This document shows positions 6,623 to 13,843 of a DNA stretch of 13,929 nt, in pieces. The notes beneath the pieces were generated by a model. That model saw only the letters and a program-made list of their open reading frames with translations, ran no database searches and was not told the origin of the DNA. Location of the stretch: the NCBI GenBank assembly GCA_964636325.1, contig CAZWRV010000128.1:1-13929 (forward strand), read 5' to 3'. Origin of the DNA: CAZWRV01 sp964636325. Lineage in GTDB: Bacteria; Verrucomicrobiota; Lentisphaeria; Victivallales; GWF2-50-93. Both the position numbers and the translations under genes were made by a program. Every line of letters starts with the position of its first letter. Within the stretch, counting starts at the first letter, position 1.

Positions 6623-7807
6623 CTATGATATGTATTTCGTCTTTTCCGCCCCGAGTTCCTGTTCTAGGAGCGCCTTAAGGTCTACTTCCTTACCGACGGT
6701 GATGCCGCCACTGTTTCTTGCCCCGTCCGCGAGGCTTTTTTCCGCGCCCTGGAGGACGAGCGTGGTGTAGAAACCTAGTTCGAACGGGGTCATCATATCC
6801 TTCTCTACGGCGGCGGGGAGGACGCCATTGCTCTTCTGGAGGAAGCGTCTGAGGATTATTCCCGGGCTTCGCATCCCGTAACCGCTGACCATCCCATCCT
6901 TTTCGAAATTTCTGAACAGCGGGTTGACCTGTGTGATTCCGTCGTGCGTAACCTCGTAGTATCCCGGACTGTCGATGCCGAGGTCTATGAGTCCGTCGGA
7001 GCAGATCATCCTTGACGACTGGACGGTAAGGGAATGGGCGGAGTTCGGGATGTGCCATCCGGTGATTATGTGGGCGACAGAACCGCCTTCGAATTCTATC
7101 TCGGTGTCAACAAGGTCGTAGCCTTTGACCGGCAAGGGTTTGAGTCCGGGGAGCTTCTGGCTGAACCCGCGCGCCCGAACCTTCGTAGGAATTTTCCGGA
7201 CGATGTTCATGAATGCGTCGGCCATGTGGACGGTCAGGAATGAGACTGGCGAGTTGACTTCCGCAAAGTTCGCGGACGCGAAGAATCGGGGCGAGTGGTT
7301 GGGGTCGGCGACGAGAAGCTTGTCAAGCATGTACCATACGGCGCACTGGAACTTCCCATATTTCCCCGACTGGTATCTGGCGGCGCACTCCTTGATCCTT
7401 GGATCCTCGCGCTTGTGGAAGTCTATCCCGAGGAGGCGTCCGGACTTGGCGGCGGCGGATATCATCATGTGCGCGTCCTTGAGCGTGGAGGCGGTTGGCT
7501 TGGGGACGAGGACGTCGAGTCCGCGTTCGAGAGCGGCGACGGTCGGGGCGCAGTGGAAGTTGTCCGGGGTGTTCACCTGCACCGCGTCAAGGCCATCCGT
7601 TTTTTCGAGCATGGCTCTGAAGTCGGTGAAGCGCCTGTCCTGGGGGATTTTATATTTGTCGCAGAACTCGTTCAGGCATTTCGCGTTCGTATCGGCGACG
7701 GCCTGGACCGATATGAAGTCGGAATATTCGCTGTGGAAGTATAGGTGCTGGTATATCTCCCTGACGACGGATCCCGTCCCGATGACTGCGAGCCTGAGCT
7801 TTTTCAT
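6623..7807 (-). CDS. Gfo/Idh/MocA family NAD(P)-dependent oxidoreductase
   Basis: 394 residues. The N-terminal Rossmann fold begins with AVIGTGSV (residues 7-14) and an acidic end of strand 2 (VADTNAK). The usual EKP signature is PKP here (LVPKPTA, Lys103), so the Glu is missing while the Lys and Pro are kept. GIDFHKR and HMADAF (His194, Asp197) match the active-site positions of the family, and the C-terminal alpha/beta domain carries the YDLVDTEIEFEGG sheet. Such enzymes oxidise or reduce sugars, inositols or their derivatives with NAD(P); the exact substrate cannot be named. No signal peptide is present, so it is cytoplasmic. A good promoter lies directly upstream. The pairing with the aldo/keto reductase and the ROK regulator points to carbohydrate metabolism. 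Confidence 0.92.
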   Translation of the reverse strand: MKKLRLAVIGTGSVVREIYQHLYFHSEYSDFISVQAVADTNAKCLNEFCDKYKIPQDRRFTDFRAMLEKTDGLDAVQVNTPDNFHCAPTVAALERGLDVLVPKPTASTLKDAHMMISAAAKSGRLLGIDFHKREDPRIKECAARYQSGKYGKFQCAVWYMLDKLLVADPNHSPRFFASANFAEVNSPVSFLTVHMADAFMNIVRKIPTKVRARGFSQKLPGLKPLPVKGYDLVDTEIEFEGGSVAHIITGWHIPNSAHSLTVQSSRMICSDGLIDLGIDSPGYYEVTHDGITQVNPLFRNFEKDGMVSGYGMRSPGIILRRFLQKSNGVLPAAVEKDMMTPFELGFYTTLVLQGAEKSLADGARNSGGITVGKEVDLKALLEQELGAEKTKYIS

Positions 7808-7829
7808 TGTGTCACTATCCTTATTTGAT

Positions 7830-7858
7830 ATTATACTGGACGTAGAAAGCGATGTCTA
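7830..7858 (-). promoter_or_regulatory. Internal promoter ahead of the oxidoreductase gene
   Basis: On the minus strand a -35 box TAGACA (7858-7853) and a perfect -10 box TATAAT (7835-7830) are 17 bases apart. The -10 ends 22 bases before the ATG at 7807, leaving room for the AAGGATAG ribosome binding region. The oxidoreductase and reductase genes may thus be transcribed apart from the regulator. Confidence 0.65.
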
Positions 7859-7869
7859 ACGTGTGTCGG

Positions 7870-9015
7870 CTATTTTTTTATGCCGCCAGAGTGCTGCGGA
7901 TTCCCGCATATTGACATGAGGCCTGCAATTGCCGCCCCCGATGCGGTCGGCGCGTCCTTTCTGAAGAGGATTTCGATTTCAGGCGGATCCGGGATATCCT
8001 CCTCTGCGATGATGTCTTTGACCATCCGGGCGATCATGCCGGCGGCCGCGTCGGGGACGGAGAGGCAGAATACGAGCTTTCTCGGCTTCAGGACATGCAG
8101 TAGCGCCGAGAGCGGGCTGAAAATCGCGAGCATGCTCACATGTATCATATCCGTCGCCCTTGGGTTGCCGGCCGCCAGCGCCTCTTCAAACGAGTCCTGC
8201 GTAGGGGAGGCGGAGCCGGGCATGGTCTTCCACTGCCTCTGCCAGGCGTATCCGCCGGCGATGTTCTCAAGGCATCCGGTTCTGCCGCATCTGCATGGGA
8301 TCGTGGAGCCGGGGACGGGCAGATGCCCGATTTCGCCGATGTTGCCGTCCCCCCCGTGCAGTATTATGCCGTCGAAGTAGAATGCGGCGCTGAGGCCGTA
8401 AGTCGCCGAGATCAGTATGCAGTCCTCTGAAATCTGTCCCGAATAGGTTCCGTGGAGCATGTCGCATACTGCGTTGCGCTCTATGGCGACGGGAATGCCA
8501 GTGGCGGCGGCCATCCGGATTTCTCCGCAGATGTCCCTTCCCTGGAGTTCCGGGAAGTGTATGGATTTTGTGACTCTTCCCGTGCTGAAGTCGATTATGC
8601 CGGGTAAAGAGACGCCGATGCTAATGATCCTTTTCCTGTGTTTTTTGAAGATGTGTTCGAGCGCGGAGTTCACTGCCGGTATGGGGCAGTCCCCTTCTTC
8701 AAGCGGAATTTCCAGTGAATCGATTCTGTCCGCCCACAGGTTGACAAGGACGACGGATATCCTCTCCGGTTCGACCGCAGCGCCGACAAGGAGGGGGCCG
8801 CGGTCCAGGGATATCTCTTCCGGATTCCGTCCGCGGACACCCGTGCTGAGGGGGGGGCCTCCCCCGACGAAGCCCAGCTTTGAAAGCTGGGCGACGGCCT
8901 TGGAGACGGCGGCCCAGCTGAGGTTCGTCCTCCGGCAGATATCCCGTCTCGTCATCGTCCGGTTCCTGGCGAGAACGGCGACTATCGAACTTTGCGATGG
9001 TGTGAGTCTCAGCAT
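7870..9015 (-). CDS. ROK family transcriptional regulator (NagC/XylR type)
   Basis: 381 residues. A winged helix-turn-helix occupies about residues 5-70 (TRRDICRRTNLSWAAVSKAV, wing ending GRNPEEISL). A ROK sugar-sensing domain follows. The zinc-site signature is intact: GEIGH (His231) and CRCGRTGCLE (Cys241, Cys243, Cys248). The kinase features are eroded: no DxGGT-like phosphate loop near residue 78, and ERNAV (179-183) stands where ROK sugar kinases have the NDA motif with the catalytic Asp. It should therefore bind a sugar or derivative without phosphorylating it and control transcription, probably of its own operon. It starts 9 bases after the stop of the DUF6485-like gene with no good ribosome binding site, suggesting translational coupling. 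A run of eight C and a 21-bp palindrome lie inside the coding region just after the helix-turn-helix. Confidence 0.93.
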   Translation of the reverse strand: MLRLTPSQSSIVAVLARNRTMTRRDICRRTNLSWAAVSKAVAQLSKLGFVGGGPPLSTGVRGRNPEEISLDRGPLLVGAAVEPERISVVLVNLWADRIDSLEIPLEEGDCPIPAVNSALEHIFKKHRKRIISIGVSLPGIIDFSTGRVTKSIHFPELQGRDICGEIRMAAATGIPVAIERNAVCDMLHGTYSGQISEDCILISATYGLSAAFYFDGIILHGGDGNIGEIGHLPVPGSTIPCRCGRTGCLENIAGGYAWQRQWKTMPGSASPTQDSFEEALAAGNPRATDMIHVSMLAIFSPLSALLHVLKPRKLVFCLSVPDAAAGMIARMVKDIIAEEDIPDPPEIEILFRKDAPTASGAAIAGLMSICGNPQHSGGIKK

Positions 9016-9024
9016 GGGAGCATG

Positions 9025-9228
9025 CTACTTTGATCGTGTCGCGATGAACTTTGCGAACGAGCGGTCCCAGGTCTTCTCGGCCTCGTCCGTGAACGCGCAG
9101 GCCGGGAGCTGGTCCATCGCCAGATGGTAGTGCAGGCAGGCGCAGCAGTTGCCCTTCCTTGGGCAGGGCTCGTAGGTGCAGTTGCATTTCTTCATGTTGT
9201 CCTGGAGCTTCTCGCATTTGATAGCCAT
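9025..9228 (-). CDS. Small Cys-rich protein, DUF6485-like
   Basis: 67 residues with eight Cys, most in the cluster CNCTYEPCPRKGNCCAC (15-31) followed by LHYHL, then a Cys in PACAF (44) and a C-terminal helix ending TWDRSFAKFIA. The layout matches what I recall of DUF6485, short uncharacterised bacterial proteins probably binding a metal or cluster through these Cys. The start is very well supported: AGGAGG five bases before the ATG. It is the first gene of the cluster, 9 bases ahead of the ROK regulator. Its function is unknown; a role as a metal or redox sensor partner of the enzymes downstream is only a guess. Confidence 0.85.
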   Translation of the reverse strand: MAIKCEKLQDNMKKCNCTYEPCPRKGNCCACLHYHLAMDQLPACAFTDEAEKTWDRSFAKFIATRSK

Positions 9229-9257
9229 ATCAACCTCCTGATGCCGTTGCGGCGGTT

Positions 9258-9294
9258 ATTTATGTAACTATGTGATATAAATCTCGAATGTCAA
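9258..9294 (-). promoter_or_regulatory. Promoter of the DUF6485-ROK operon with overlapping palindromic operator
   Basis: On the minus strand a consensus -35 box TTGACA (9294-9289) is followed after 16 bases by CATAGT (9272-9267), a modest -10 box. A 25-bp imperfect palindrome spans 9258-9282: outer arms ATTTAT and ATAAAT are perfect, with inner matching AC and GT steps (18 of 25 positions symmetric). It is centred on the -10 region, where a repressor would block polymerase. A ROK repressor encoded in the same operon is the natural candidate. Confidence 0.55.
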
Positions 9295-9322
9295 GCGGGC
9301 CAGTTCTGTGGGTGGGAAACTC

Positions 9323-9376
9323 GATGGAGGGCGTCCGCCATGTGGAAGACGGTTGAATAGAATTCAACCCTCCATC
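9323..9376 (-). other. Nested inverted repeats forming a three-way junction
   Basis: Outer arms GATGGAGGG and CCCTCCATC (9 bp, perfect) enclose two smaller hairpins. On the minus strand these are TTGAAT-TCT-ATTCAA, and CGTCTTCC-ACAT-GGCGGACG (6 Watson-Crick pairs, one G-T, one mismatch). Only one base is left unpaired between helices. The structure lies about 46 bases after the stop of the RND pump gene and before the promoter of the next operon. No T-tract follows, so it is not a classic intrinsic terminator. A self-complementary GCCGGCCGGC lies next to it (9378-9387). It could be a 3' UTR structure, a transcript-end protector or a relic of a small mobile palindrome. Confidence 0.6.
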
Positions 9377-9422
9377 AGCCGGCCGGCGAATATTAAGAGG
9401 ACAATAGATTTTAAAAGGAGAG

Positions 9423-12400
9423 TCAAGATTCGCCTTCGGGCTTTCTTTTCCATCCGGACATCCTGAGGACGAGGACGAAGAAGAGGGGGATATAGAAGAT
9501 GGCGAGGACTGTGGCGGTGATCATTCCGCCCATGACGCCTGTGCCGATGGAGTTCTGGGCGCCGGATCCTGCGCCGTTGCTGAGGGCGAGGGGCATGACG
9601 CCGAAGATGAAGGCGAAGGAAGTCATGAGTATGGGGCGTAGGCGTATCCTGGCGGCCTCGAGCGTTGCCTCGACCAGTCCGGCGCCGTGTTCGAGGCGGC
9701 CCTTGGCGAATTCCACGATCAGGATCGCGTTCTTCGCTGTCAGGCCTATTGTGGTGAGCAGTCCGACCTGGAAGTAGACGTCGTTGCAAAGCCCCCTCGC
9801 GAAAGTCGCGAGGACTGCGCCGACTACGCCGAGCGGGAGGATGAGCAGGATTGAGAAGGGTATGGACCAGCTTTCATACAGAGCTGCAAGGCTGAGGAAG
9901 ACTACGAGTATCGAGATCGCGTAGAGGGCCGGAGCCTGCGAGCCTGACATGCGCTCCTGGAAGGAAAGGCCGGACCATTCGTAGCCGATGCCCGCGGGAA
10001 GCTGGGCGGCCATCTTCTCCATCTCCTTCATCGCGTCGCCGGAGCTTCTGCCGAAGGCGGGCTGGCCCCATATTTCCACGGAGGGCAGGCCGTTGTAGCG
10101 CTCGAGCCTGGGCGAGCCGAACTTCCATTCGGCCTTGGCGAACGAGAAGACGGGAACCATGTTGCCGGCCTGGTTGCGGACATACCATTTGTCGAGATCC
10201 TCCGGGTTCATCCGGAACCTTGCGTCGCCCTGCATGTAGACTTTCTTGACGCGGCCCTTGTCGATGAAGTCGTTGACATATGCGCTTCCCCAGGCGGTGG
10301 AGATAGTCTCCTGGATGTCGGCTATGGAGAGGCCGAGGGCGCCTGCGCGCTCCCAGTCGACCTCGAGGAGGAACTGCGCCGTATCCTCGAGTCCGTTCGG
10401 GCGCACCATCATGAGGTTCGGGTTCTTTGCGGCCATTCCGAGGAGCATGTTCCTGGCCTCCATGAGGCGCTGGTGGCCGACGCCGGCGCGGTCCTGGAGC
10501 TTGAAGTTGAAGCCGTTGGCGTTGCCCAGCTCGATGACGGCCGGCGGCGGGAATGCGAATATCAGTGCGCCTCTGATGGTTGAGAAGTAGCCCATGGCCT
10601 TTCCGGCCACGGCGCCCACCTTGAGGTCCGGCCTGCGACGCAGTTCCCAGTCCTTGAGCTTTATGAAGGAGAGCCCCGCGTTCTGGCCTCTGCCGGCGAA
10701 GCTGAACCCCGCCACGCAGAACACCGATTCCACCGCGTCCTTCTGCGAGACGAGGAAATGGTCCCTAAGCTTGTCGAGGAACTGGAGCGTCTGCTCCTGC
10801 GTGGAGCCTGCGGGGAGGCTGACCTGCGCGAAGAGGATGCCCTGGTCCTCGTCGGGGAGGTAGGCCTTCGGCATCTTGACCAGCAGGTATCCCACTGAGC
10901 CGACGACCAGAAGATAGATTAGGACGAGGCGTCCCCGGCAGGCGAGGGTTTTCGAGACCGCTGACCTGTAGTGTTCCCTGCCGGCGGAGAAGACTCCGTT
11001 GAACCACTTGAAGAAGGCGCGGAAGGCGAAGAATCCGTGCTCTCCCGCATGGTGCCCCTTTGGAACGGGTTTGAGGATGCTTGCGCAGAGCGCTGGGGTG
11101 AAGATGAGCGCGACCAGCACGGAGAGGATCATGCACGAAATGATGGTTATGGAGAACTGCCTGTATATGACGCCCGTGGAGCCGCCGAAGAAGGCCATGG
11201 GCACGAAGACGGCGGTGAGCACCATGGCGATTCCGACGAGGGCGCCGGTGATCTGCCTCATTGATTTCCGGGTGGCCTGCACGGGGGGCAGGCCCTCCTC
11301 GCTCATGAGGCGCTCGACGTTCTCGACGACCACGATGGCGTCGTCCACCAGCAGCCCGATCGCAAGGACCATCGCGAACATCGTGAGGGTGTTGACCGAG
11401 AAGCCGGCGGCCTTCAGGACGGCGAAGGTTCCGAGCAGCACCACCGGGACTGCGACGGTCGGGATGATCGTGGCCCGGAAGTTCTGCAGGAAGAGGAACA
11501 TGACCAGGAAGACGAGAATGACCGCCTCCGCCAGGGTCTTGGTAACCTCCTCTATTGAAATCCTCACGAACGGCGTGGTGTCGTACGGGAAGACCATCTT
11601 CATGCCGTGCGGGTAGAACTTTGAGAGCTCCTCGAGCCTGCGCCTTATGTTCTCCACGGTCGCGAGGGCGTTCGCGCCCGCCGCGAGCTTGACGGCCATG
11701 CCTGCGGCTGGCTTCCCGTTGAAGTTCCCTACGGCCTCGTAGCTTTCGCTGCCCAGTTCGATCCGGGCGACGTCGCGCAGACGCACCACCGAGCCGTCGC
11801 TGTTGGTCCTGAGCAGTATCTGCCCGAACTGCTCGGGGGTGCGCAGGAGGCTCTGTACGTTGATCGTGGCGTTCAGGCGCTGGCCTTCGACCGCGGGGGC
11901 GCCGCCGAGCTGTCCGGCGGAGACCTCCACGTTGTAGGCCCTTATGGCCTTCCTGACGTCGCCGGGGGTCATGCTGTAGCTGAGCAGCCTGGTCGGATCC
12001 AGCCATATCCTCATGGCATACTGCGAACCGAAGGTCATCACCTCGCCGACGCCCTGGACTCGGCTTATCTGGTCGATCACGTTCGTCACGACATAGTCGG
12101 TCAGGTCGAACCGGCTCATGCTGTCGTCCTCGGAGATGAATCCGACGACCATGAGGAAGTTCATGGTCGACTTGGTCACCCTTATCCCCTGCTGCTGGAC
12201 CACCTGGGGAAGCGAGGGCATGGCGAGCTGGAGCTTGTTCTGGGTCTGGACCTGCGCGATGTCCGGGTCCGTCCCGGCGTCGAAAGTCAGGGTTATGGTG
12301 GCGAATCCGGACGCGTCGCTCGCCGACGACATGTAGCAGAGGTTGTCTATGCCGCTCATCTTCTGCTCGATCACCTGCGTGACCGTGTCCTCGAGCGTCT

Positions 12401-12563
12401 TCGCCGACGCTCCCGGATAGAACACGTCGATCGAAATCTCCGGCGGAGCTATCGGCGGATACTGCGAGACGGGCATGGTGAATATCGCGAGGGCGCCGGC
12501 CATCATCGCCATTATCGCGATGACCCATGCGAAGATCGGGCGGCCTATGAAGAACTGGCTCAT
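9423..12563 (-). CDS. RND efflux pump inner-membrane transporter (AcrB/HAE1 family)
   Basis: 1046 residues, the standard length. It opens with FFIGRPIFAWVIAI, typical of AcrB-type pumps, and has two large periplasmic loops (about 30-335 and 560-870) between twelve expected membrane helices. The proton-relay residues are present: Asp407 and Asp408 in GLLVDDAIVVVENVER, and Lys944 in GLTAKNAILIVEFAKG. It should form the trimeric proton-driven drug pump that works with the adaptor encoded just upstream. Its ATG overlaps the adaptor's stop as ATGA, so translation is coupled. No outer-membrane factor (TolC/OprM type) follows; the next gene downstream belongs to another operon. Hydrophobic compounds are likely substrates, but the exact ones cannot be predicted. 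Confidence 0.97.
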   Translation of the reverse strand: MSQFFIGRPIFAWVIAIMAMMAGALAIFTMPVSQYPPIAPPEISIDVFYPGASAKTLEDTVTQVIEQKMSGIDNLCYMSSASDASGFATITLTFDAGTDPDIAQVQTQNKLQLAMPSLPQVVQQQGIRVTKSTMNFLMVVGFISEDDSMSRFDLTDYVVTNVIDQISRVQGVGEVMTFGSQYAMRIWLDPTRLLSYSMTPGDVRKAIRAYNVEVSAGQLGGAPAVEGQRLNATINVQSLLRTPEQFGQILLRTNSDGSVVRLRDVARIELGSESYEAVGNFNGKPAAGMAVKLAAGANALATVENIRRRLEELSKFYPHGMKMVFPYDTTPFVRISIEEVTKTLAEAVILVFLVMFLFLQNFRATIIPTVAVPVVLLGTFAVLKAAGFSVNTLTMFAMVLAIGLLVDDAIVVVENVERLMSEEGLPPVQATRKSMRQITGALVGIAMVLTAVFVPMAFFGGSTGVIYRQFSITIISCMILSVLVALIFTPALCASILKPVPKGHHAGEHGFFAFRAFFKWFNGVFSAGREHYRSAVSKTLACRGRLVLIYLLVVGSVGYLLVKMPKAYLPDEDQGILFAQVSLPAGSTQEQTLQFLDKLRDHFLVSQKDAVESVFCVAGFSFAGRGQNAGLSFIKLKDWELRRRPDLKVGAVAGKAMGYFSTIRGALIFAFPPPAVIELGNANGFNFKLQDRAGVGHQRLMEARNMLLGMAAKNPNLMMVRPNGLEDTAQFLLEVDWERAGALGLSIADIQETISTAWGSAYVNDFIDKGRVKKVYMQGDARFRMNPEDLDKWYVRNQAGNMVPVFSFAKAEWKFGSPRLERYNGLPSVEIWGQPAFGRSSGDAMKEMEKMAAQLPAGIGYEWSGLSFQERMSGSQAPALYAISILVVFLSLAALYESWSIPFSILLILPLGVVGAVLATFARGLCNDVYFQVGLLTTIGLTAKNAILIVEFAKGRLEHGAGLVEATLEAARIRLRPILMTSFAFIFGVMPLALSNGAGSGAQNSIGTGVMGGMITATVLAIFYIPLFFVLVLRMSGWKRKPEGES

Positions 12564-13774
12564 TGCTTTGTCTGCGCCTGTGCGTCAGGCTTGGGCGGCA
12601 GCGCGGCGGCCTCATTGCTGAACGGCACCGGCTTGACCGGGGCGCCTGGCCTGATCTTCTGGAAGCCCTCGACGATCAGGCGGTCGCCGGGCTTCAGCCC
12701 TTCCTTGACAAGCCATCTGCCGCCTATCGACTGGTCGATCTTGAGGATCCTCGCCTCCGCCTTGTCCGAGCCGCCGATGACCATCGCCATGGGATTGCCG
12801 TTGACGTCCCTGGAAACGGACTGGTGCGGTGCAAGTATGGCGTTTTCGACCGTCCCCTCCTCGAGGACGGCGCGGACATACATGCCCGGCAGGAGCGTGA
12901 AGTCGGGATTCGGGAAGACCAGGCGCAGGATGAACGAACCTGTGTCGGGATCGATGGTCACGTCCCTGAACTCCAGTTCCCCCTGGTGCGGGTAGGGACT
13001 GCCGTCCTCGAAGGAAAGGCTGGCCTTGGCGCCCTTCGGCCCGTTGCTCCTGATGAATCCTCCTGAGATGTTCTGCCTGAGCCTGAGGAAGTTGGCGCTC
13101 GACTGCGTGAGGTCTACGTATATGGGGTCGAGCTGCTGGATCGTGGCGAGGGGCGAGGGCTGGTTCGCCATTACGAGCGCGCCGACCGTCACGTTCGACT
13201 TCCCGATGCGTCCCGAAATGGGGGCGGTGACTTTAGTGTATTCCAGGTTTATGCGGGCTGTCTCAGCCGCGGCCCTGCAGGCCTCGATGTCGGCCTGCGC
13301 CTTTTCGAAGTCGGCCCGGGCGTCGTCGAATTCCTGGCTGCTTATGGCCTTGGCTTCGATGAGGGTTCTGTAGCGGTCCAGCTTGCTTTTGACCGAGGTG
13401 ATGTGGGCGTTGGCCCTGGACAGCTCCGCGGCGGCCCTGTCATGCGCCGCCTTGTACAGCGCGGGGTCGATCTCATACAGGACGTCGCCCGCCTTGACGT
13501 CGCTGCCCTCGTCGAATAGACGCTTCTTGATGATGCCGGTTATCTGTGGGCGCACTTCCGCGACGAGGAACGCCGAAGTCCGGCCGGGAAGCTCGTCGGT
13601 GACCGCTATTTTCTCCGGCGCGACGGTGATGAAGGCCGCTTCCGGCGGACCGCCGGACTGCGGCGGCATACCGGCCGTCCCAGGCTTCCCGCAGCCCTGG
13701 AGCGCGGAAAGAAGGATGCCGGCGGCGCAGCATGCCGCCGCCAGGCTTCTCGAATGTACCATTTTCTTTTTCAT
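12560..13774 (-). CDS. RND efflux periplasmic adaptor lipoprotein (AcrA/MexA family)
   Basis: About 404 residues from the ATG at 13774. I chose this start because it places a basic MKKK directly before the hydrophobic SLAAACCAAGILLSA and the lipobox LQGC, with Cys28 as the lipidation site. Upstream in-frame ATGs (13810, 13843) would hide the signal. The membrane-fusion layout is clear: first lipoyl half at about 73-104 (PQITGIIKKRLFDEGSDVKAG), alpha-helical hairpin at about 105-177, second lipoyl half at about 177-204 (YTKVTAPISGRIGKSNVTVG), then beta-barrel and membrane-proximal domains. It links the pump to an outer-membrane channel. The tail is Pro/Gln-rich. No good ribosome binding site precedes any of the candidate starts, so the start is less certain than the identity. 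Confidence 0.93.
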   Translation of the reverse strand: MKKKMVHSRSLAAACCAAGILLSALQGCGKPGTAGMPPQSGGPPEAAFITVAPEKIAVTDELPGRTSAFLVAEVRPQITGIIKKRLFDEGSDVKAGDVLYEIDPALYKAAHDRAAAELSRANAHITSVKSKLDRYRTLIEAKAISSQEFDDARADFEKAQADIEACRAAAETARINLEYTKVTAPISGRIGKSNVTVGALVMANQPSPLATIQQLDPIYVDLTQSSANFLRLRQNISGGFIRSNGPKGAKASLSFEDGSPYPHQGELEFRDVTIDPDTGSFILRLVFPNPDFTLLPGMYVRAVLEEGTVENAILAPHQSVSRDVNGNPMAMVIGGSDKAEARILKIDQSIGGRWLVKEGLKPGDRLIVEGFQKIRPGAPVKPVPFSNEAAALPPKPDAQAQTKQ

Positions 13775-13798
13775 GGACGGCAAACACATGTTGTGAAC

Positions 13799-13816
13799 GG
13801 CAGAATTCATACAGCA
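13799..13816 (-). repeat. Half-copy resembling one arm of the 41-bp element
   Basis: On the minus strand CTGTATGAATTCTGC matches the outer end of copy 2 with its flank (CTGTATGAATTCAGC) at 14 of 15 positions. There is no second arm, so no hairpin. It sits in the adaptor gene's leader, and its ATG is in frame with the adaptor, as the ATG of the full copies is in frame with their short ORFs. It may be a coincidence of short length. Confidence 0.3.
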
Positions 13817-13843
13817 GTTTAAAACAAATGATTGAATATTCAA
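13816..13843 (-). promoter_or_regulatory. Candidate promoter and 12-bp palindrome of the efflux operon
   Basis: A perfect palindrome TTGAATATTCAA lies at 13832-13843. Its first half can serve as a weak -35 box (TTGAAT), 16 bases from a weak -10 box TAAACT (13821-13816). A palindrome over the -35 would suit a TetR- or MarR-type local repressor, as is usual for RND operons, but no such regulator gene is in the window. Further upstream (13853-13867) is a small hairpin CTGCG-ATTTG-CGCAG. The rest, to 13929, holds no gene that I can see. Confidence 0.3.

Noticed and set aside
7125..7859. 244-codon + strand frame antisense to the oxidoreductase gene
   Set aside because: It is the complement of a clear Gfo/Idh/MocA gene, with low-complexity Ser/Arg composition and no motif.
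10765..12615. 616-codon open frame inside the RND pump gene on the same strand
   Set aside because: It is a frame-shifted shadow of the pump: the composition is Arg/Pro/Gly-rich and domainless, while the overlapping frame is a full AcrB homologue.
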